5,905 nt of DNA from the NCBI GenBank assembly GCA_021827875.1, contig JAKAUA010000056.1:1-5905 (forward strand), read 5' to 3'. Of this stretch, positions 1 to 5,325 are shown one piece after another; position 1 is the stretch's first letter; every line of letters starts with the position of its first letter. Origin of the DNA: a bacterium (GTDB taxonomy: Bacteria > Babelota > Babeliae > Babelales > Vermiphilaceae). Position numbers and translations under genes: made by a program. The notes beneath the pieces were generated by a model that was not told where the DNA came from, did no database searches, and saw nothing but the letters and a program-made list of their open reading frames with translations.

Positions 1-110
1 TCAATAACAGGCCTCGTAAATCTTTAGGTTATGCAACTCCTAAAGAGATCTTTTTTGGACTAATTAATGGTAATAATTTAGAATATCAAAATGTTGCACT
101 TATTAGTTGA
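1..110 (+). CDS. IS30-family transposase, C-terminal fragment (5' end outside window)
   Basis: The frame beginning at base 3 gives 35 residues and a TGA stop at 108-110. It opens with NNRPRKSLGYATPKEIFF, which matches the C-terminal signature of IS30-family DDE transposases (NNRPRK-LGY-TP-E-F), and it ends with VALIS, a common type of ending in this family. The DDE catalytic residues lie upstream of the window, so activity cannot be judged. The enzyme would act on the terminal inverted repeats of its own element in a cut-out and insertion reaction. The frame stops exactly where a truncated ATPase frame begins, so this is the right-hand end of an inserted element. Confidence 0.88.
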   Translation, partial: NNRPRKSLGYATPKEIFFGLINGNNLEYQNVALIS

Positions 111-117
111 ATCTACG
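93..117. mobile_element. Probable right end (terminal inverted repeat) of the IS30-family element
   Basis: In IS30-family elements the transposase stop codon usually lies in or next to the right terminal repeat. The segment around TTGCACTTATTAGTTGAATC has the look of such an end. By 118-125 the sequence already encodes ATPase-like residues, so the element should finish at about 111-118. The left end and target duplication are outside the window, so the exact border is inferred. Confidence 0.5.
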
Positions 118-787
118 ACCTATTATAAAAAACTTAAAAGAAATTACCTTTCCTACGCAGGTTACCTTTTTTGTGGGTGAAAATGGGGCAGGCAAATCTA
201 CATTGCTAGAGGCGTTGGCAATGCATGTAGGCTTTGGCGCAGAGGGTGGTAGTAAGAATATCGTCTTTAAAACAGCGCAAGAGGATACCTATAACGCTGC
301 TCACAAACTGGCCGAGCAGCTCACCCTTTCATGGAATCAAAAACCCAGAGATGGCTATTTTTTCAGGGCGGAGAGCTTTTACAATGTTGCGAGCAAAATA
401 GATATGATTGGCTTTGGGGTGCTCGATTACTATGGCGGCAAGTCGCTCCATCAGCAATCGCATGGCGAAAGCTTCTTTTCTTTTTTCCAAAATCGTATGC
501 ACAAAGACAATGCTCTTTTTATCTTGGATGAGCCTGAAGCTGCGCTTTCTCCCCAGCGCCAACTCTCATTATTGGTACTTATTCATGAATTGTGCAAAGA
601 TTCGAGCACGCAGTTTATTATTGCTACGCATTCGCCTATTTTGCTTGCGTGTCCTAACGCTACTATTTATTCATGTGATGGCGGAGCATTAACTCAAGTA
701 GCCTATAAAGATACTGAGCATTATAAAATTACCAAGCAATTCCTTGATTCTCCTGAGCGCTACTTGCAGCATCTATTAGCGGATTGA
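107..787 (+). CDS. AAA/ABC-type ATPase (COG3910-like), 5'-truncated by the IS30 element
   Basis: This 226-residue frame encodes a soluble single-domain nucleotide-binding protein of the ABC/SMC-like predicted ATPase group. Visible motifs are Walker A GENGAGKST (24-32), PRDGYFFRAESF (80-91), a signature-like SHGESFF (118-124), Walker B LFILDE (137-142) followed by PEAALSP, and an H-loop IIATHSP (171-177). The C-terminal TEHY-x-ITKQFLDSPERYL segment is also typical. Family members usually start 20 to 25 residues earlier, before the IxxLKEIxFPxxVTFFVGENG strand. Here the frame meets a stop at 104-106, and the only possible start is TTG at 107, which overlaps the transposase TGA (TTGA) and has no ribosome binding site. 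The next ATG (residue 39) lies after Walker A and would give no working enzyme. I read this as a gene whose 5' end was removed by IS insertion. It is either a pseudogene or is translated weakly by coupling to the transposase. Cellular role unknown. Confidence 0.82.
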   Translation: MNLRPIIKNLKEITFPTQVTFFVGENGAGKSTLLEALAMHVGFGAEGGSKNIVFKTAQEDTYNAAHKLAEQLTLSWNQKPRDGYFFRAESFYNVASKIDMIGFGVLDYYGGKSLHQQSHGESFFSFFQNRMHKDNALFILDEPEAALSPQRQLSLLVLIHELCKDSSTQFIIATHSPILLACPNATIYSCDGGALTQVAYKDTEHYKITKQFLDSPERYLQHLLAD

Positions 788-815
788 TTTACCTATTTTA
801 GGCGAATTTGTGTCA

Positions 816-843
816 TTGTTAAAACGCGAGTATCAGCTATACT
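816..843 (+). promoter_or_regulatory. Predicted sigma70-type promoter for the 900-1451 gene
   Basis: TTGTTA (816-821) and TATACT (838-843) are separated by 16 bp. The -10 box matches 5 of 6 consensus bases and the -35 box 4 of 6. This leaves a leader of about 50 bases before the ATG at 900. Called by eye. Confidence 0.5.
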
Positions 844-899
844 AAATAAGTATATTTGTAATGTTTTTTAAGTGAACAACATTAAAAGGATTTTTAATT

Positions 900-1451
900 A
901 TGAAAATTACATCAAAAATAATAATAGGCTTATTAGTAGTAATCATGAACAGCCAAGTTGCATATTCAGCCGAGGGACAAGCTCAACAAGAGCCAAAGAG
1001 TTTTTTGCGTAGCTTAAACAATGGTGTAGAAGCAAGCCAAAGATTTATGGTTGGTTTCTTGATCGGCGCATCGCATGGCGCGCTTAATGAGGGGGTTGGG
1101 TATAAGTTTGTAGCAGAAGGTCAATATGTGCGTCGCAATGGGCTGCATGCTGTAACATGGCTTGGTGCAGATTATCTTGCTCGCAAATATGAGCCTTTAA
1201 CAAATATCCGTGAGAAGACGATTGTTAAAGAGGTTGAGAGAGATGGACGCAAAATAAGAGTCATACATTCTGTAAAAACTTTGGATGGAAAACTGTTAAA
1301 CGACAATTACAAGACAGTACTATTAGGACGTGGTTTCGGACAATGTCTTGTTGAAACAGTAGTTGATAATGAATCTAAATGGCCAAAGCTCAACTTGTCA
1401 TTGATATCATCTGCGCTTTGGTATGCATTGGATTACGTGTCTTCCAAATAA
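900..1451 (+). CDS. Secreted protein of unknown function (183 aa)
   Basis: I do not recognise this protein. The ATG is preceded by AAAAGGA (884-890) at a 9-base spacing, which supports the start. Residues 1-23 form a signal peptide: a lysine-containing start, the hydrophobic stretch IIIGLLVVIM, and a likely cleavage site after AYS (21-23). The mature protein is therefore outside the cytosol. Residues 49-68 are glycine- and alanine-rich and hydrophobic (MVGFLIGASHGALNEGVGY), and a second hydrophobic aromatic stretch lies at 167-180 near the C-terminus. Between them is a charged beta-rich centre (103-130) with many Arg and Lys residues. Only one cysteine (149) is present in the mature part. It could be a periplasmic or membrane-associated protein. 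It has its own promoter and is unlikely to depend on the broken ATPase gene upstream. Confidence 0.8.
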   Translation: MKITSKIIIGLLVVIMNSQVAYSAEGQAQQEPKSFLRSLNNGVEASQRFMVGFLIGASHGALNEGVGYKFVAEGQYVRRNGLHAVTWLGADYLARKYEPLTNIREKTIVKEVERDGRKIRVIHSVKTLDGKLLNDNYKTVLLGRGFGQCLVETVVDNESKWPKLNLSLISSALWYALDYVSSK

Positions 1452-1497
1452 ATCGAAAAAGGCACTCAATTTTGCGGTAGGTAAATCATTGTCGCTG

Positions 1498-1506
1498 TGG
1501 TACAAT
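1498..1506 (+). promoter_or_regulatory. Predicted extended -10 promoter for the 1565-1996 gene
   Basis: TGGTACAAT carries the TGn extension plus a -10 hexamer matching 5 of 6 bases. No good -35 box lies 16-18 bases upstream, as is usual for extended -10 promoters. Initiation would be near 1513, leaving about 50 bases of leader before the ATG at 1565. If transcription starts there, the TTG at 1514 would sit at the mRNA 5' end, which supports the downstream start. Confidence 0.5.
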
Positions 1507-1564
1507 AAGCCTGTTGAATCGGATCGTTCATATTTTTTACTCATCATTATTCCAGAGGTCTTTC

Positions 1565-1996
1565 ATGAATAAATTTCTCAGCTTATTAGCAGGCATATTA
1601 TTTTTTGTATCAATACATGCAGCTCAGCCACAATATGGGGTATGCGTTATTGTAGATTTCGAAAAAGATGCAGAAAAAGTTGATGCCATTGTTACCGAAA
1701 TAGGATTAGAATTCATTGGTATTCGCATGCAAGAACCAAATTATCCGGTATTTGGCGTTAACGATTATATGCATGCGCAAAAAATTATTGCAGTGCTTAA
1801 AATGCATGGCTTCAAGGCCGAAGTTATAGAAGTACGCTTTGATGATGCGCCCAATGCAAACGTATTAAGCATTGCTGCAATTGAGAAAATCATGCAATCA
1901 ATAGCACCTGTACTTGAATCTTTAGAAGATGTAGAAGATTTGGATGAAGCACGCGCACGCTTGACTGAAGTCCTTGAAAAAGAATTTGCAGCATAG
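1565..1996 (+). CDS. Secreted small protein with SPOR/ferredoxin-like secondary-structure pattern (143 aa)
   Basis: The frame can open upstream at a TTG (1514), but the ATG at 1565 is preferred: AGAGG (1554-1558) lies 6 bases upstream, and the protein then begins with a proper signal peptide (residues 1-19 or 20, MNKFLSLLAGILFFVSIHA). The mature part reads as strand (24-32), helix (33-47), strand (48-55), strand (60-67), helix (68-83) and strand (84-92). This beta-alpha-beta-beta-alpha-beta order is seen in SPOR and other ferredoxin-like domains. SPOR domains bind denuded peptidoglycan at division sites, but the conserved SPOR residues are not clear here, so the link rests on pattern alone. 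Residues 100-143 form an acidic, probably helical tail rich in Glu and Asp. Cysteine is limited to residue 27. A strong hairpin terminator follows the stop codon. Confidence 0.78.
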   Translation: MNKFLSLLAGILFFVSIHAAQPQYGVCVIVDFEKDAEKVDAIVTEIGLEFIGIRMQEPNYPVFGVNDYMHAQKIIAVLKMHGFKAEVIEVRFDDAPNANVLSIAAIEKIMQSIAPVLESLEDVEDLDEARARLTEVLEKEFAA

Positions 1997-2020
1997 TTTG
2001 CAAATTGATTTCAGATAATA

Positions 2021-2058
2021 AAAAAAAGAGGCGCTTTTTTTACAGCGCCTCTTTTTTT
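2021..2058. terminator. Bidirectional rho-independent terminator between convergent genes
   Basis: AAAAAAAGAGGCGCT (2021-2035) and AGCGCCTCTTTTTTT (2044-2058) are perfect 15-bp inverted arms around an 8-base loop. The GC core is GAGGCGCT, and each strand ends in a run of seven T. It lies 25 bases after the stop of the plus-strand gene and 10 bases after the stop of the minus-strand gene, so it serves both. Confidence 0.93.
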
Positions 2059-2067
2059 GTGTGTTAG

Positions 2068-2355
2068 TTATTCGAAGTTTAAGTGTCTTACAGAGCTGTA
2101 GGTACGATGTTGCTTAGGTTTGTTTTTTTTCTTAGGGGATACGTGATAAAGAGTAGCATTTTCTTCACCACCTTCTAATTCTACAATGAGTTCTTTGTGT
2201 GCTTCTGAGATGCGTTCTAAGTCTTTACGTTTTGATTTTTTTAATGCAATTAAGCGAGCTAGTTGTTCGGTGGTCAATTGTTGCTTAGGACTCTCGCAAG
2301 CAGCAGTATATGAAACGGTGCTTAGTAATATCAATATAGTTATGTTTTTCAACAT
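2068..2355 (-). CDS. Small exported Lys-rich protein, possible lipoprotein (95 aa)
   Basis: I do not recognise this protein. The frame extends upstream to 2388, but the ATG at 2355-2353 is preferred: AAAGGA (2368-2363) lies 7 bases before it, and the chain then starts with an N-terminal signal sequence MLKNITILILLSTVSY. The sequence TAAC at residues 17-20 resembles a lipobox, so Cys20 may be the lipid-modified first residue. It lacks the usual Leu at -3, so ordinary signal peptidase I cleavage is also possible. Residues 28-62 are predicted helical, possibly coiled-coil, with alternating Lys/Arg and Glu (LARLIALKKSKRKDLERIS). The tail is strongly basic (KKKNKPKQHR, 75-84). Such a charge pattern could suit envelope or nucleic-acid contact, but this is speculation. 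A bidirectional hairpin follows the stop. Confidence 0.72.
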   Translation of the reverse strand: MLKNITILILLSTVSYTAACESPKQQLTTEQLARLIALKKSKRKDLERISEAHKELIVELEGGEENATLYHVSPKKKNKPKQHRTYSSVRHLNFE

Positions 2356-2393
2356 GTGTGATTCCTTTGTGTTTTTTGTCAATAACATTTCGA

Positions 2394-2422
2394 ATAGTAA
2401 TGATAAAATATGCTTAAGTCAA
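2394..2422 (-). promoter_or_regulatory. Predicted sigma70-type promoter for the 2068-2355 gene
   Basis: On the minus strand TTGACT (2422-2417, 5 of 6 consensus) is followed by a 17-bp spacer and TACTAT (2399-2394, 4 of 6). Initiation near 2387 would exclude part of the upstream-extended reading frame, supporting the start at 2355. Confidence 0.5.
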
Positions 2423-2495
2423 CGTATTTTGTGCGAATTAATAGCGTGTAAATCATGCTTTTGCGTATTACATAATTTTTTGGGCGATACGATAG

Positions 2496-2897
2496 TTAAT
2501 CATAATTTGCTTTGCGTAATTTTTTTATCATGCTGTGCCGTGCTTTGCTTTGTAATCGTTTTTCATGAGCTGTTTTAGAAATTTTAGTTGCACGTCTTTT
2601 TTTTGGTACTACGAGTGCTTTGTTCACTATAGTATTCAAGCGATCAAGTGCAGCTTTTTTATTATGTTCTTGGCTGCGCGATTCGCTGCTATGAATGATT
2701 AGGTCGCCGTCGGTAGTTAATGTTGATTGTAGTTTTTCTAAGACACGTGCCTTTTGCTCATCATCAAGTGCTACGCTGTTTTTCGCATTCCAGCGCACGG
2801 TTATACGCGTATTAGTTTTGTTTACATGCTGCCCGCCGGCACCACCGGAGCGACTGCTGGTAATTTCTATTTCGTGTAAAGGAATAATAATTTTCAT
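2496..2897 (-). CDS. arfB: Alternative ribosome-rescue factor ArfB (peptidyl-tRNA hydrolase, YaeJ family)
   Basis: ArfB enters ribosomes stalled on mRNA lacking a stop codon and hydrolyses the peptidyl-tRNA, independently of tmRNA. The 133-residue product is close to the family's usual 135-140. Residues 6-30 contain the class I release-factor domain start (LHEIEITSSRSGGAGGQHVN), with the catalytic GGQ at 21-23 followed by HVNKT. Further family motifs are RITVRW (31-36), SDG-like TDGDLII (82-88) and SSESRSQEHNKKAALDRL (90-107). The C-terminal tail from about 115 is very basic (PKKRRATKISK, then KRLQSKARHSMIKKLRK), as needed for insertion into the empty mRNA entry channel. The absence of a codon-recognition domain separates it from true release factors RF1 and RF2. 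The ATG at 2897 has AAGG 5 bases upstream. The gene diverges from the flavoprotein gene at 3000 and has no clear hairpin terminator of its own. Confidence 0.94.
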   Translation of the reverse strand: MKIIIPLHEIEITSSRSGGAGGQHVNKTNTRITVRWNAKNSVALDDEQKARVLEKLQSTLTTDGDLIIHSSESRSQEHNKKAALDRLNTIVNKALVVPKKRRATKISKTAHEKRLQSKARHSMIKKLRKANYD

Positions 2898-2943
2898 AAA
2901 TACCTTATACTAATAAAATAAGCTCACGCTATACACAGGTTTA

Positions 2944-2968
2944 AAACTAGTTGTGCGCCTAAACTAGT
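2944..2968. repeat. Direct repeat AAACTAGT in the divergent intergenic region
   Basis: AAACTAGT occurs at 2944-2951 and again at 2961-2968, 17 bases apart start to start; each copy contains the palindrome ACTAGT. It lies between the divergent starts of arfB (2897) and the flavoprotein gene (3000). It may be a paired operator site, or chance in AT-rich DNA. The second copy overlaps a weak -10-like TAGTAT (2965-2970). Confidence 0.4.
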
Positions 2969-2999
2969 ATGCCGCATCTAATACCCAGGAATCAATCTT

Positions 3000-4055
3000 A
3001 TGCAACGAATAGTACATCTTACACCTCCGCAATTTTCTCCAGAATATGTTAAAGAAAAAGTAATCTGTATACGCGCCCACCGCGAACGTGAATTTAAAAT
3101 AGGGTGCGAAATTATTGATGGTAAGCTGATTTGCCACAATTATGGCCAAGGTGGCGCGGGACTCACTTTTTTGTTCGCAAGTGTAGAAGCATCTTTGTGT
3201 AGTTTTAATGAATGTTTAGCAGCGCACCCTGAATTTAAAAATAAAGAAATTGTCGTTATTGGTGCGGGATGTTACGGATTATTGACCACTATTGAATTAG
3301 CACGGGAGGGTCATAAGGTGCGTATCGTAACATCTGAAGTTGATAGACCATCATCATTTAACGCAGCAGGATTTTTCTTTCCCCGCTCGCGCAAAACATC
3401 AACACCGCAAGAACGGGAAATATTTCATACATTGGGTTTAGCGTCATATGCAATGTACAAAAAAATTATAGCGAGTGAGCATCCTTTTATCAGCAAAGAG
3501 GCTGCCAGTATAATACCGGTCTATTATGGTTTAAATATTGATCCCGGTTACGATTTTTATATACAGCAGTGCATGCTAGAAGCAGCTGAACGGGTCACCG
3601 TAGATTTTGGTAATGGTAAACACTATGAAGCTTTAGAATACAAAACATTATTCATTAATGCTGATGTATTATTTGCTGATTTACGTCGCGCTATTACTGA
3701 TTTAGGTATTACAATAACACAAGCAAATATTGCTGCATTTTCTGACTTGCATGAATCTATCATTTTTAATTGCACTGGTATTGGTGCTAAACAATTAACC
3801 AATGATAAAAAATTAATTCCGGTACAGGGACATCTGATTATGCTCAAAGAACAGCCAAAACTTGAGTACATGTTAAATATGCAAGTGACCATGCGCGATG
3901 AGCAGGGTAATGAGCGAGATGAACTGATTTATTATTCACCACGCGGCTCAGGGACGCTCGGTATTACTTTTATTCGTGGTAAACGATCGCTCGTTCCTAA
4001 TGAGCATGAGTTTGACAGAATTTTGCAGCGATGCCATGATTTTTTTGGTGTGTGA
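3000..4055 (+). CDS. FAD-dependent D-amino-acid-oxidase-like oxidoreductase, circularly permuted
   Basis: This 351-residue cytosolic protein (no signal peptide) belongs to the DAO superfamily of FAD-linked amine oxidases. The FAD-binding Rossmann motif VVIGAGCYG is at 85-93, later than usual. Other DAAO-like segments are FNAAGFFFP (120-128), NCTGIGA (257-263), PVQGHLI (274-280) and YYSPRGSGTLGITF (311-324). The block HNYGQGGAGLT (46-56), preceded by CIRAHR (23-28), corresponds to the FRPVR...HNYGHGGYGLT region found near the C-terminus of ordinary DAAO. Here it precedes the Rossmann motif, and the chain ends right after the segment that normally comes before it (ILQRCHDFFGV). By this alignment Arg25 matches the substrate-carboxylate arginine (human DAAO R283) and Tyr311 matches Y228, while Y224 is replaced by Asp307. 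An amine or D-amino-acid substrate is likely, identity unknown. The ATG has AGGA (2987-2990) 9 bases upstream. The gene is probably co-transcribed with the secreted-protein gene 29 bases downstream. Confidence 0.85.
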   Translation: MQRIVHLTPPQFSPEYVKEKVICIRAHREREFKIGCEIIDGKLICHNYGQGGAGLTFLFASVEASLCSFNECLAAHPEFKNKEIVVIGAGCYGLLTTIELAREGHKVRIVTSEVDRPSSFNAAGFFFPRSRKTSTPQEREIFHTLGLASYAMYKKIIASEHPFISKEAASIIPVYYGLNIDPGYDFYIQQCMLEAAERVTVDFGNGKHYEALEYKTLFINADVLFADLRRAITDLGITITQANIAAFSDLHESIIFNCTGIGAKQLTNDKKLIPVQGHLIMLKEQPKLEYMLNMQVTMRDEQGNERDELIYYSPRGSGTLGITFIRGKRSLVPNEHEFDRILQRCHDFFGV

Positions 4056-4072
4056 AGAAATATTTCAATAAG

Positions 4073-4078
4073 AAGGAA
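4073..4078 (+). promoter_or_regulatory. Ribosome binding site deciding the ATG at 4085
   Basis: AAGGAA lies 6 bases before the ATG at 4085. The frame also contains a GTG at 4052 overlapping the upstream TGA, but that start would put 11 charged residues before the signal peptide. The site favours 4085. Confidence 0.7.
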
Positions 4079-4084
4079 CTGGTT

Positions 4085-4696
4085 ATGAAAAGAATCGTCG
4101 CATTAATTTGTATGGTTATTTTTTCTAACGTTAACGGTATGGAAGAAAAAGCAATTGAATTTTCGTTCTCACCGGAAGAAAATAAATGCTTTGAATGGTT
4201 CGAAGAAAATAAAGAGCATGCACCTAAAATATGGCAGAATCTTTCAGAAAAACAAAAAAATGCATTACATGGAAAAAGCAGTGAAGATGAGCTAAAAGAG
4301 GCAGTGGATGATCTTGTAGGCAATGTTTTTACAACATTACAAGAAAAAGTCATTGCAATTCCTCATGATAAAGCTTCAATTGTTTCTACGTTATATAAGA
4401 TGCGCATTGCTATGAGATCCGGGCATATAATAAAACCTACAGGATTGACTACTGCGCGTATGTACACCTTTACTCATCTATTGACTGCCAAGGAAAAAGC
4501 GACAGTGCAAGAGAAAAATTTTTTAAAAGACCATAATGCTGCAAATAAAGCAATGCGCCGTTATGGCGTACTTTTAACAAAAGAACTGGTCAAGCTCGGA
4601 TTAGTACGAGATACGCCCGGAGCACGAGCCGTATCTGCGCAGTATTGGCACCAGAGAAAAATGACAGAGCTCGGTAATGCTTATAATAAAAAATAA
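4085..4696 (+). CDS. Secreted, mainly helical protein of unknown function (203 aa)
   Basis: I do not recognise this protein. From the ATG at 4085 it begins with a signal peptide MKRIVALICMVIFSNVNG with likely cleavage after Gly18, and the mature chain starts MEEKAIEFS. The rest is charged and predicted mostly helical, with one aromatic cluster CFEWFEENKEHAPKIW (36-51) and a Lys/Glu-rich stretch (55-75). The C-terminal third is strongly basic (KAMRRYGVLLTKELVKLGLVR). A single mature cysteine (36) is present, so no disulfide is expected. The gap to the preceding flavoprotein gene is only 29 bases with no promoter visible, and a strong terminator follows, so the two form one transcription unit. 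A flavoenzyme in the cytosol and an exported partner need not share a pathway. Confidence 0.78.
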   Translation: MKRIVALICMVIFSNVNGMEEKAIEFSFSPEENKCFEWFEENKEHAPKIWQNLSEKQKNALHGKSSEDELKEAVDDLVGNVFTTLQEKVIAIPHDKASIVSTLYKMRIAMRSGHIIKPTGLTTARMYTFTHLLTAKEKATVQEKNFLKDHNAANKAMRRYGVLLTKELVKLGLVRDTPGARAVSAQYWHQRKMTELGNAYNKK

Positions 4697-4720
4697 TTTT
4701 TTTAATTTTGTTGTGAACGT

Positions 4721-4763
4721 AATTTGGGGGAGATTTAATCAAAAATCTCCCCCAAATTTTTTT
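4721..4763 (+). terminator. Strong rho-independent terminator after the two-gene unit
   Basis: AATTTGGGGGAGATTT (4721-4736) and AAATCTCCCCCAAATT (4743-4758) pair perfectly over 16 bp around a 6-base loop, followed by a T run to 4763. It lies 24 bases after the stop codon at 4696. On the minus strand only two T follow the stem, so it would end the convergent membrane-protein transcript less well. Confidence 0.92.
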
Positions 4764-4781
4764 AAGTATTTAAAGAAAGAT

Positions 4782-5150
4782 TTAAGAAAGTAATCCAAGA
4801 GCAATTGCTCCGATGCCGATTACTACATCACGAGCCATGATATCATAGAATTGATTCATAGTTGCAAGGTTTATAACTATTAATCCCATCCACGCAGCGA
4901 CCGTATAAGCGCCAAGGCGAGGATAAACCCAAACCAGAATACCGGCAACAATTTCTATAATGCCGGTAAGCATTACAAAATGTACAACAGTCATAGAAAT
5001 AGGAAGTAGATTCATAATAACTGGACTGGCATATTTTGCCCAATCAACTATCATCCATTTAAAAAGCTTATCAAGGCCCAGAACAATTGGCACCAGTGTA
5101 TAAGTGACTTTGAGCAGCATTTGTGCGCGATTAACAGAAACAATATTCAT
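4782..5150 (-). CDS. Four-helix integral membrane protein, DoxX-superfamily-like (122 aa)
   Basis: The frame extends to 5174, but the ATG at 5150-5148 is preferred because AAGGAG (5164-5159) sits 8 bases before it, the best ribosome binding site in the window. The protein starts MNIVSVNRAQMLLKVTYTL. Hydrophobic segments at about 11-30, 52-76, 79-98 and 107-122 suggest four membrane helices. Features include LVPIVLGLDKLFKW in helix 1, GIIEIVAGILVWVYPRLGAY spanning helix 2 and the turn, and QFYDIMARDVVIGIGAIAL leading into helix 4. The E-I-x-x-G pattern in helix 2 and R-D before the last helix resemble small DoxX-like proteins, many of which are linked to quinone or redox functions. Exact function unknown. 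It is a single-gene unit divergent from the cysteine-rich gene on the right. Confidence 0.82.
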   Translation of the reverse strand: MNIVSVNRAQMLLKVTYTLVPIVLGLDKLFKWMIVDWAKYASPVIMNLLPISMTVVHFVMLTGIIEIVAGILVWVYPRLGAYTVAAWMGLIVINLATMNQFYDIMARDVVIGIGAIALGLLS

Positions 5151-5234
5151 AAAACTATCTCCTTTTATGGACAACTACTATTTGTCATCACCTTATAAAA
5201 TATATAAGTAGAAAGCAATAATCGACTGATAGTG

Positions 5235-5262
5235 TTGCATAACAATGTATTGTTTTTAGTAT
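5235..5262 (+). promoter_or_regulatory. Weak candidate promoter for the 5326 gene
   Basis: TTGCAT (5235-5240) and TAGTAT (5257-5262) are spaced by 16 bp, matching 3 and 4 of 6 consensus bases. The 175-base divergent gap 5151-5325 must hold promoters for both flanking genes. On the minus strand TTGCTT (5218-5213) and TATAAG (5197-5192), with a 15-bp spacer, are the best match for the membrane-protein gene. Confidence 0.25.
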
Positions 5263-5325
5263 TACTCATATTTTATTCTATTTGGCAGAAGGCTTTTGAT
5301 ACAAATATTGTTGAAAGGTAATGCA

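Noticed and set aside
860..883. Inverted repeat AATGTT...AACATT before the 900 gene
   Set aside because: Only 6 AT-rich pairs around a 12-base loop; too weak to call a regulatory hairpin.
788..899. Terminator after the ATPase frame
   Set aside because: No GC-rich stem followed by a T-run was seen in this gap.
1514..1564. Upstream extension of the 1565 gene from a TTG start
   Set aside because: It lies at the predicted transcription start, lacks a ribosome binding site and would put 17 residues ahead of a clear signal peptide.
2356..2388. Upstream extension of the minus-strand small protein
   Set aside because: The ATG at 2355 has AAAGGA at ideal spacing and makes the signal sequence N-terminal.
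2186..2578. Plus-strand open frame opposite the small exported protein and the arfB 3' end
   Set aside because: It covers real minus-strand genes, has Cys-rich low-quality composition and no ribosome binding site; treated as a shadow.
4052..4084. GTG start overlapping the oxidoreductase stop (GTGA)
   Set aside because: Such overlaps can be real, but the signal peptide and AAGGAA site both point to the ATG at 4085.
5151..5174. Eight-residue extension of the membrane protein
   Set aside because: It spans the AAGGAG site that serves the ATG at 5150.
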